Below, one piece after another: positions 1-5,034 of a stretch of 5,792 nt of DNA (its first letter is position 1; each line of letters opens with the position of its first letter). The DNA is from Desulfobacterales bacterium (GTDB taxonomy: Bacteria > Desulfobacterota > Desulfobacteria > Desulfobacterales > BuS5). Under the pieces are notes generated by a model that saw only the letters and a program-made list of their open reading frames with translations, did not search any database and was not told the DNA's origin. The translations under genes and the position numbers were made by a program. The stretch lies in contig JAGVGX010000175.1 in NCBI GenBank assembly GCA_020056865.1, positions 1-5,792 on the forward strand, read 5' to 3'.

Positions 1-3
1 ACA

Positions 4-870
4 TCAATCAACCACGATGATGACGCGGCACTTTCTTAGAAATATAATGTGTTCCGGAGCGCTTCGAACTCGGGCAGCATCTGCATTGCTGATGAAAATA
101 TCTGTTTGTGCGTTCCCTGAAGTCCGCAAGCCTTTTACTGTTAAGGGAAGATCCGCAACTTTTGGGTTTTTCAAGGCCTTATCATAGGATTTTACATATT
201 GACACATGCCGTCTTGCACAGCATATTCACGGCTTACAAAAGCTGACCCGTAAACCTCGATGCCTTGCTCATCCATTATTCTTACAACCATGGTAGGTTT
301 TACAGTTATCCCTTTGGCGTCAACAATCAGACCGGTATATTTTTTTTTTGTTTTTATATCATATGTCTGGTATAGATATTTTTTAACAGGCACTGCCTGT
401 TGTATTGTTTCTACCTGCTGGATAGAATCAGGAAGCACAAGTTGTGCAAACCCGCCATAAATGTCCAAGCGCATAACAACCTCTACCGCTCCGTCAGACA
501 TATATTTTTTTTCGGTAATTTTAGCGTTCCCGATCATGCGGGTGATGCCTGCCATAATCTCATCATTTCCAGTTGCTAGGTCTTTCACCCGTGTGAATGC
601 ATCAATTTTGATATATTGTGCAGTATCCAAAAGAGCCTGCTTGGCGTGATATGTTGCCGTTTTGATGGCTTCCTGACTGCTAATGTCTGTGGCTGCGGGA
701 TTTTTTTTTGATGGATAGCCAACGCCTATGGCCAGAATATAGTGCCTGCTCCAGTTGATACTGCTATGTTCCAAGTATTCTGCAACATCATTATTTGCCT
801 CATCGCAATATCCAGAAAAACAAAGAATAAATATATAAAAGCCGATTAAAACAATCAGACGCTTTTTCAT
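4..870 (-). CDS. Exported LPP20-like protein of unknown function
   Basis: Complete 288-residue gene, ATG to TGA. Residues 1-22 form a signal peptide: a KKR start, a hydrophobic core at about 5-18, and a likely signal peptidase I cut after GYC. The cysteine at 22 lacks a proper lipobox (Tyr precedes it), so I do not call it a lipoprotein. Residues about 38-148 resemble the LPP20/FlgT N-terminal type of domain: INWS, then GVGYP, an Ala-rich helix at 66-82, and the DGAVEVVMRL strand at 126-135. A second conserved-looking part at about 178-288 begins YTGLIVDAKG, contains VYGSAFVSREYAVQDG at 206-221, and ends VIIVVD. I recall this two-part architecture from sulfate-reducing and other delta-type bacteria, but its function is not established. 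It probably acts in the periplasm or at the outer membrane. The start is supported by GGAGG just upstream. Two A-tracts of 9-10 bases lie in the coding strand. The next gene on this strand is 346 bases upstream, so the gene is probably transcribed separately. Confidence 0.85.
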   Translation of the reverse strand: MKKRLIVLIGFYIFILCFSGYCDEANNDVAEYLEHSSINWSRHYILAIGVGYPSKKNPAATDISSQEAIKTATYHAKQALLDTAQYIKIDAFTRVKDLATGNDEIMAGITRMIGNAKITEKKYMSDGAVEVVMRLDIYGGFAQLVLPDSIQQVETIQQAVPVKKYLYQTYDIKTKKKYTGLIVDAKGITVKPTMVVRIMDEQGIEVYGSAFVSREYAVQDGMCQYVKSYDKALKNPKVADLPLTVKGLRTSGNAQTDIFISNADAARVRSAPEHIIFLRKCRVIIVVD

Positions 871-1216
871 TATACCTCCGCCAACTTCTACCTTAATGCC
901 CTGTTATTTTAATTTATCAATGGGTTTTGAACGTCACTTAAACTGTTTTCCGGCTCAGGTAAATCAGGGGTATTCGATTTTAAGTTGGTTTTGATTTGAT
1001 CAATATATAAATATATCATCTGAAAATAAAGGTTTTACTTCTATAGTTATCTACAGTGATGATGCGTAAAAATACATTGTAATGCATTCGCATGCCTGGG
1101 TATAAAAGCGACGAACAGGCAGGCAAAGAACAGTGAAACATAATATCTTATTTAAAAATCGGTAGTGATTCATCATTGACAATAAAAACACATTAAATTG
1201 TAAAAGAATAAAAGGA
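871..1216. other. Non-coding gap between LPP20-like and TPR genes
   Basis: These 346 bases hold no open frame with coding character on either strand. They are AT-rich, and stop codons are frequent. They must contain the leftward promoter of the LPP20-like gene, but I could not find a -35/-10 pair better than 4 of 6 matches in each box. A 6-base inverted repeat (TGCCTG at 1093-1098, CAGGCA at 1116-1121) has a 17-base loop and no following T-run, so I do not call it a terminator. I found no tRNA, repeat array or insertion sequence end. Confidence 0.6.
875..879 (-). promoter_or_regulatory. Ribosome binding site of the LPP20-like gene
   Basis: On the minus strand GGAGG is followed by TATA and then the ATG at 870. 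It matches the anti-Shine-Dalgarno sequence strongly. The 4-base spacing is slightly short. It supports the chosen start and suggests good translation. Confidence 0.7.
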
Positions 1217-1492
1217 TTAAAAACGGTTTGCTATTTTATTTAATTTTTTCAAAGTATTATATTTTACTTCAAGGTCAATCCACGTGTTAAATAATAAAAC
1301 AAGGTGCGGGGGAACCTCAAAATGGTTTGCCCGGTTTTTTTTTTCGATTTCAGATAACGCATTGATCAAATCGGGGTTATCCGGATCTTTTCCCAAAAGG
1401 TACCTGTAAATCTCTTCGGCTTTTTTTAGATTGCCCTGGCCAGCATATACTTTTGCCATGGTTGCTGTATAAAAAACCATATCTTGAGTCAT
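1217..1492 (-). CDS. Small tetratricopeptide repeat (TPR) protein
   Basis: This 91-residue protein has no signal peptide and is probably cytoplasmic. Residues about 7-40 make one TPR motif: the A-x-x-Y-x-x-x-G pattern at AKVYAGQG (13-20), AEEIY at 25-29, and the closing DPDNPD at 36-41. A third helix (LINALSEIEKK, 42-52) follows. After a short proline-containing linker, the C-terminal 28 residues look helical and amphipathic, with LFNTWIDL at 67-74 and LKKLNKI at 81-87. A single TPR cannot form a full superhelix, so the protein may dimerise or cap a partner; this is inference. I recall similar short TPR proteins in sulfate reducers, of unknown role. The start at 1492 has a weak GAGA about 8 bases upstream; Met5 is an alternative but has no better site. 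An A10 tract at 1335-1344 encodes residues around Lys51-Asn53. The Nudix gene ends 74 bases upstream with no clear terminator between, so co-transcription is possible. Confidence 0.75.
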   Translation of the reverse strand: MTQDMVFYTATMAKVYAGQGNLKKAEEIYRYLLGKDPDNPDLINALSEIEKKNRANHFEVPPHLVLLFNTWIDLEVKYNTLKKLNKIANRF

Positions 1493-1566
1493 GTTTTAAT
1501 TCTCATTTGTGTATGATGAGCTTATAAATAAAACAATAAACCGTTAAGGCCTATTTTAAAAACATA

Positions 1567-2091
1567 TTACCAGACTGGAAAACAGTTTGTTTTTAGATAT
1601 TGTTTCAACTGGTTACAAACGATGATATCTGTTGGAAAAGCCATTTGATTTTGATCCGGCAAGTTGTTCAATGGAAAAAACTGTGCTTTATCGGCGTCTG
1701 ATCCGGCCATTAATGTGCCACCCATACGTTTGCCCCAAAACCATATGCCTACAGTTTGTTTTGACGGATCATGGAAATTTGAAAGTGTTGTAAATACAGG
1801 CCCAATGTCTACTTTAAGCCCTGTTTCTTCATTAAATTCCCGTTTTGCAGCGTCTCTAACATCTTCATTCCATTCAACATATCCGCAGGGAATGCACCAC
1901 ATGCCTTTATAAGATCCAGATCGTTTGACCAAAAGCAGTTTGTTTTCTTTTTCAATTAAAATAACGGCAACGCCGACTGCAGGATTTTTGTAATGAACCA
2001 CATGGCAATGATTGCAATACGTGTTTTGTTTGTTGTCTTCAGCTGTCAGATGTAAAAGCTTACCACATAAGGGACAAAATTTAAAGATCAT
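1567..2091 (-). CDS. Nudix hydrolase with N-terminal zinc ribbon
   Basis: This is a 174-residue protein if started at ATG 2091. An in-frame GTG at 2100 would add three residues. Neither start has a strong Shine-Dalgarno, and the ATG leading straight into IFKFCPLCG fits the family better. Cys6, Cys9, Cys26 and Cys29 form two CxxC knuckles of a NudC-like zinc ribbon. A perfect Nudix box (G-x5-E-x7-RE-U-x-EE-x-G-U) covers residues 70-92, with REFNEETGL at 84-92 as the metal-binding core. Family members split nucleoside diphosphates linked to another group (X) into NMP plus phospho-X, using Mg2+ or Mn2+. The SQPWPFPxS signature of NADH pyrophosphatases is absent downstream, so NudC itself is unlikely, and the substrate (an ADP-sugar, an oxidised nucleotide or another) cannot be read from the sequence. 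It is cytoplasmic. It is divergent from the acyl-CoA dehydrogenase gene and precedes the TPR gene by 74 bases. Confidence 0.9.
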   Translation of the reverse strand: MIFKFCPLCGKLLHLTAEDNKQNTYCNHCHVVHYKNPAVGVAVILIEKENKLLLVKRSGSYKGMWCIPCGYVEWNEDVRDAAKREFNEETGLKVDIGPVFTTLSNFHDPSKQTVGIWFWGKRMGGTLMAGSDADKAQFFPLNNLPDQNQMAFPTDIIVCNQLKQYLKTNCFPVW

Positions 2092-2145
2092 GAATGCCAC
2101 ACAAGAACAAAACGGTTTACAAAAAATGGAACTATGATAAAATCA

Positions 2146-2174
2146 AGAATACGACAAAATATACTTTCTTTCAA
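2146..2174 (-). promoter_or_regulatory. Possible sigma70-type promoter for the Nudix gene
   Basis: On the minus strand TTGAAA (2169-2174) is separated by 17 bases from TATTCT (2146-2151). The matches are 5 of 6 to the -35 consensus and 4 of 6 to the -10. It lies 55-83 bases before the ATG at 2091. In AT-rich DNA such matches arise by chance, so this is tentative. Confidence 0.3.
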
Positions 2175-2184
2175 GTTATAACTT
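2173..2184. promoter_or_regulatory. Perfect 12-base palindrome, candidate operator
   Basis: AAGTTATAACTT reads identically on both strands. It overlaps the -35 box of the possible Nudix promoter. A further half-site lies nearby: AACTTAA at 2180-2186 is mirrored by TTAAGTT at 2207-2213. This arrangement, in a divergent intergenic region, fits a dimeric regulator acting on one or both neighbours, but no regulator gene is in the window. Confidence 0.3.
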
Positions 2185-2289
2185 AACCATCTCAAATACG
2201 GTACGCTTAAGTTCAGTGATAATGCATAATATAGTTAGTATACTGAAGCGTTGTTTTTCAATCTGAATCGTAACACCTGCAAAAACATG

Positions 2290-2308
2290 GGCATGGCAAC
2301 ATCATGCC
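2290..2308 (+). other. Small hairpin upstream of the acyl-CoA dehydrogenase gene
   Basis: GGCATG (2290-2295) pairs with CATGCC (2303-2308) around a 7-base loop, 48 bases before the ATG. No T-run follows directly, so it is not a clear terminator. If the transcript starts upstream, the hairpin would lie in the 5' leader. It could equally be an operator or chance. Confidence 0.25.
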
Positions 2309-2344
2309 GCATTAATATTTTTAATGATCAACATACTTTAACAT

Positions 2345-2350
2345 GGGGGG
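2345..2350 (+). promoter_or_regulatory. Ribosome binding site deciding the acyl-CoA dehydrogenase start
   Basis: A run of six G residues sits 6 bases before the ATG at 2357. The longer frame would begin with TTG at 2351, directly abutting this G-run, which leaves no spacing. The site therefore favours ATG 2357. Confidence 0.55.
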
Positions 2351-2356
2351 TTGTTA

Positions 2357-3508
2357 ATGGATTTTGGATTTACAAAAGAGCAGGAGATGTTGAGAAGAAG
2401 TGTGCGAGATTTTATGAAAAAAGAATGCACCTTGGATTATATAAGACAGCTTGATGAAAAGGAGGCGTATCCTTACGATATTTATAAAAAAATGGCCAAG
2501 CTGGAATGGTTTGGTCTTCCGTTTCCTGGAAAATACGGGGGAAGCGAATTAAGCGCAACTGATTTTATTATGGTCGCCGAAGAGATGGCAAGGTTTTCTT
2601 TCGAAATTGCAGCAGGTTACGGTATAGGCATTTTTTGTTGTTTAACGATTCTCAAACATGGCAGTGAAGAACAAATTAAAAAATATATTCCTAAATTGAT
2701 AGATAATACCATAAGGTTTACAATAGGAATTACAGAGCCGGATTCAGGGTCAGATGCGGCGTCTCTGTCCACATCGGCTGTTTTGGATGGTGACAGCTGG
2801 GTCATCAATGGGCAAAAGACATTTCAGTCTGCTGTTGATGTAGAAAATACAATTATCAGCCTGTATGTTCGAACAGACGATAGCGCGCCCAAACACAAGG
2901 GGATCAGCCTGATTCTTGTTCCCAATGATACGCCTGGAATTAAAATAACAAGAATCAAAACGTTGGGCAGAAAGATGATTCATACGTGTGAAATTTTTTT
3001 GGATAATGTCAGGGTTCCTAAGGAAAACCTGGTTGGAAAACTCAATGACGGGTGGAAAATATTGTTATCAAGCCTTGATTTGGAAAGACTTTTTGTATGT
3101 TCCACGTATGTGGGCTCCGCCCAATCCGCAGTTGATCTGGCATTAGACTATGCCAAAAAAAGAATTCAGTTTGGAAGACCTATCGGAACATTTCAGGCTA
3201 TTGGCCATATGATTTCAGATATGCAGACCGAAGTGGATTGCTCAAGGTTACTGGTTTACAGGGCAGCCTGGATGATGGATCAGAAGATGAAGTGTTCAAA
3301 AGAAGTGAGTATGGCGAAACTTTTCGGGTCTGAAACATACGCAAAGATTTCTAATCAGGGGATGCAGGTCATGGGTGGATACGGATATACCATGGAATAT
3401 GAAATGCAGCGCCATTTCAGAGATTCCAGAGTCCTGACGGTTAGTGCAGGGTCCTCACAGATGCAGCGGACAGCTATTGCCAGGCATATGGGTCTCCAGG
3501 TTCAGTGA
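2357..3508 (+). CDS. Acyl-CoA dehydrogenase, isovaleryl/CaiA-type active site
   Basis: This 383-residue flavoprotein is full length for the family. It would oxidise an acyl-CoA to the 2-enoyl-CoA using FAD, passing electrons to electron-transfer flavoprotein, in the cytoplasm. Domains in order are the N-terminal helical domain (about 4-118), the middle beta domain (about 122-217) and the C-terminal helical domain (about 229-377). Family signature 1 is at 124-136 (GITEPDSGSDAAS). Signature 2 is at 337-356 (GGYGYTME core). The usual catalytic glutamate of short- and medium-chain enzymes (YEGT motif near the C-terminus) is Ala364 here, in VSAGSSQMQR. LDLERL at 240-245 places Glu243 where isovaleryl-CoA and long-chain dehydrogenases carry their base; CaiA has a similar ERF. 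The enzyme is therefore probably active with the base on helix G. The substrate is not readable; branched-chain, long-chain or other acyl-CoA are all possible. The FAD-side motif is KTFQS rather than the usual K-x-W-I-T-N. No beta-oxidation partners are adjacent, so the gene looks monocistronic. Confidence 0.93.
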   Translation: MDFGFTKEQEMLRRSVRDFMKKECTLDYIRQLDEKEAYPYDIYKKMAKLEWFGLPFPGKYGGSELSATDFIMVAEEMARFSFEIAAGYGIGIFCCLTILKHGSEEQIKKYIPKLIDNTIRFTIGITEPDSGSDAASLSTSAVLDGDSWVINGQKTFQSAVDVENTIISLYVRTDDSAPKHKGISLILVPNDTPGIKITRIKTLGRKMIHTCEIFLDNVRVPKENLVGKLNDGWKILLSSLDLERLFVCSTYVGSAQSAVDLALDYAKKRIQFGRPIGTFQAIGHMISDMQTEVDCSRLLVYRAAWMMDQKMKCSKEVSMAKLFGSETYAKISNQGMQVMGGYGYTMEYEMQRHFRDSRVLTVSAGSSQMQRTAIARHMGLQVQ

Positions 3509-3553
3509 CATCTGATTGATAAATATATTATTGTTTTCGCAACGAATTTAATA

Positions 3554-3583
3554 TTGACTCTCATGCAGTAATCACATTAAAAT
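3554..3583 (+). promoter_or_regulatory. Likely sigma70-type promoter upstream of hisS
   Basis: TTGACT (3554-3559) and TAAAAT (3578-3583) are each 5 of 6 matches to consensus, with an 18-base spacer. Transcription would begin near 3590. This gives hisS a leader of about 139 bases that includes the hairpin at 3642-3683. It is the best promoter match in the window, but it is unproven. Confidence 0.45.
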
Positions 3584-3641
3584 AGAAAAAAATCGTCACG
3601 AAAATAAGTGGTTATATAAGCATTCTATTGAAATTGACTTG

Positions 3642-3697
3642 AATCCAAGATGGACGTGCCGCATTGCAGTGCTTTCTTGGATTTTTATTATTTTATA
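3642..3697 (+). terminator. Terminator-like hairpin with T-rich tail between the dehydrogenase and hisS
   Basis: AATCCAAGA (3642-3650) pairs perfectly with TCTTGGATT (3675-3683). A G-T pair can extend the stem by one, and the loop is 24 bases. The right arm runs straight into a T-rich tract, up to about 3697. It could be the rho-independent terminator of the acyl-CoA dehydrogenase, 134 bases past its stop. Because a good promoter match lies before it at 3554-3583, it could instead be an attenuator in the hisS leader. The stem is GC-poor and the loop is long, so its strength is uncertain. Confidence 0.5.
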
Positions 3698-3710
3698 TCT
3701 TAAACACATG

Positions 3711-3716
3711 AAGGAA
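3711..3716 (+). promoter_or_regulatory. Ribosome binding site of hisS
   Basis: AAGGAA lies 12 bases before the ATG at 3729, which is longer spacing than usual. An in-frame TAG at 3717-3719 rules out any start further upstream, and the protein N-terminus at 3729 fits the family, so the start is secure despite the spacing. Confidence 0.5.
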
Positions 3717-3728
3717 TAGTCAACTGCA

Positions 3729-4994
3729 ATGATCCATCTAATCAGAGGATTCAGAGATATTCTTCCTGAAGACGTCAAACTCTGGCAGCATGTAGAAAAA
3801 ACAGCGGTCCATTTGCTGGAAAGTTTCGGATTCAAAGAAATCCGTCTTCCGGTGATGGAACGATCTGAACTTTTTGCAAGAAGCATCGGAGAAAATACAG
3901 ATATTGTTGAAAAGGAGATGTATACATTTGCCGACAGAAAAGGCGATCTGATTACATTACGTCCGGAAGCAACCGCTTCGGTGGTTCGATCTTATATTCA
4001 ACATAACATGTATGCACAAGATGCTGTAAGAAAATTTTATACCATAGGGCCTATGTTTCGAAGAGAAAGGCCTCAAAAAGGAAGATACCGTCAGTTCTAC
4101 CAGATTAATGCGGAAGTCTTTGGTATTGCATCACCACTTATGGATGCCCAGCTTATCCTTCTTCTCACAACGCTTTTTTCAAGGCTTCGTATTTCCGACG
4201 TTCATGTTCATCTGAATTCGCTGGGTTGCCCGGATTGCCGCCCGGTTTTTACAAAACAACTTTCAGATTTATTGGGTCGTGTTTCTGAAGATCTATGCGC
4301 TGATTGTACGCGGCGACAGGTAAAAAATCCTTTAAGGGTGCTTGACTGTAAAGTTCCGTCATGCAGAGATGCAATGAAAGATGCCCCTGCGATCATTGAT
4401 TTTTTATGCCCGGCATGCAACAAACATTTTAAATCCGTACAAGATGCATTAAACAGCATGAATATAGAATATGTGGTTGACAAACGCCTGGTCAGAGGGC
4501 TTGACTATTATACCAGAACAACGTTTGAAATCCAGACAGGTTCTTTAGGAGCGCAAAGTGCAGTTGCAGGCGGCGGCAGATATGACGGGCTTGTTAAAAC
4601 GCTCGGTGGTCCTGATCAGCCTGCAACAGGATTTGCAATAGGTTTCGACAGGCTTGTGGAAATAGCAAAGCAAAATGAATATTCATTTTCAACTGCGCCC
4701 GATGTGTTTATAGCTGCTCTTGGTGAAAACAGCATAGATAGGGCTTTTGAATGGGTCTGTGCGTTTGCCTTGGCAGGTATTAAGGCAGAAATGGATTTTT
4801 CGGATAAAAGCCTTAAAAGTCAGATGAAACGTGCAGATAAGCTTTGTGCCGGATATGTGCTCATTGTGGGAGAAAAAGAGCTTGCCGACGGTGCTGCGGT
4901 GTTGCGAAGCATGTCGACACAAAAACAGTTTTCTGTTCCTATTGAACACATGGTTGAACATATAGCGTCAATAATGAATCAAAATAGCCTGTAA
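3729..4994 (+). CDS. hisS: Histidyl-tRNA synthetase
   Basis: This 421-residue class II synthetase joins histidine to tRNA-His using ATP, in the cytoplasm; its length is normal for bacteria. The N-terminus IRGFRDILPED (5-15) is the family start, with Phe where Thr is usual. LRPEAT is at 77-82. Motif 2 spans about 104-130 with FRRERPQKGRYRQF (110-123). The histidine motifs are VRGLDYYT (255-262), including the catalytic-type Arg256, and AGGGRYDGL (280-288). Motif 3 is GFAIGFDRL (301-309), with Asp in place of the common Glu. The anticodon-binding domain occupies about 323-415. The insertion at 165-235 carries four cysteine pairs: 167/170, 190/193, 207/212 and 227/230. E. coli and B. subtilis enzymes, as I recall them, lack most of these, so a zinc site is possible. 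hisS appears to have its own promoter and a leader hairpin. The methyltransferase gene starts 40 bases after its stop with no terminator seen, so read-through is likely. Confidence 0.98.
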   Translation: MIHLIRGFRDILPEDVKLWQHVEKTAVHLLESFGFKEIRLPVMERSELFARSIGENTDIVEKEMYTFADRKGDLITLRPEATASVVRSYIQHNMYAQDAVRKFYTIGPMFRRERPQKGRYRQFYQINAEVFGIASPLMDAQLILLLTTLFSRLRISDVHVHLNSLGCPDCRPVFTKQLSDLLGRVSEDLCADCTRRQVKNPLRVLDCKVPSCRDAMKDAPAIIDFLCPACNKHFKSVQDALNSMNIEYVVDKRLVRGLDYYTRTTFEIQTGSLGAQSAVAGGGRYDGLVKTLGGPDQPATGFAIGFDRLVEIAKQNEYSFSTAPDVFIAALGENSIDRAFEWVCAFALAGIKAEMDFSDKSLKSQMKRADKLCAGYVLIVGEKELADGAAVLRSMSTQKQFSVPIEHMVEHIASIMNQNSL

Positions 4995-5022
4995 ATGCGT
5001 TGGTATGTGTAGATAAAACTTT

Positions 5023-5027
5023 AAGGA
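5023..5027 (+). promoter_or_regulatory. Ribosome binding site deciding the methyltransferase TTG start
   Basis: AAGGA lies 7 bases before TTG 5035. The frame is closed upstream by TAA at 5014-5016, and no ATG or GTG lies between that stop and the TTG. The next in-frame ATG, at 5083, would remove the conserved IISGDS segment, so TTG with this site is the best start. Confidence 0.6.
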
Positions 5028-5034
5028 TATAAAA

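Noticed and set aside
1093..1121. Inverted repeat TGCCTG/CAGGCA as terminator or small RNA fold
   Set aside because: The stem is six pairs with a 17-base loop and has no T-run on either strand.
1567..2091. NADH pyrophosphatase NudC
   Set aside because: It has the zinc ribbon and Nudix box, but not the SQPWPFPxS signature, and it is shorter than NudC.
2251..2454. 67-codon rightward frame starting at TTG 2251 and overlapping the acyl-CoA dehydrogenase start
   Set aside because: It has no ribosome binding site, no recognisable domain, and about half lies out of frame inside a clear gene. It is a chance frame.
3642..3683. T-box riboswitch upstream of hisS
   Set aside because: The loop has TGGACGTGCCGC, faintly like the T-box core, but the conserved AGGGTGGNACCGCG block is broken. 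There is no specifier stem, and T-boxes on synthetase genes are essentially a Firmicutes trait.
3650..3703. 17-codon leader peptide in the hisS leader (ATG 3650 to TAA 3703)
   Set aside because: It has one His codon only and no ribosome binding site, so it does not look like a histidine-sensing attenuator peptide.
3596..3886. 96-codon leftward frame over the hisS leader and 5' end
   Set aside because: It is antisense to hisS, has no recognisable features, and includes the hairpin region. The antisense frames at 4208-4483 and 4689-4961 were rejected for the same reason.
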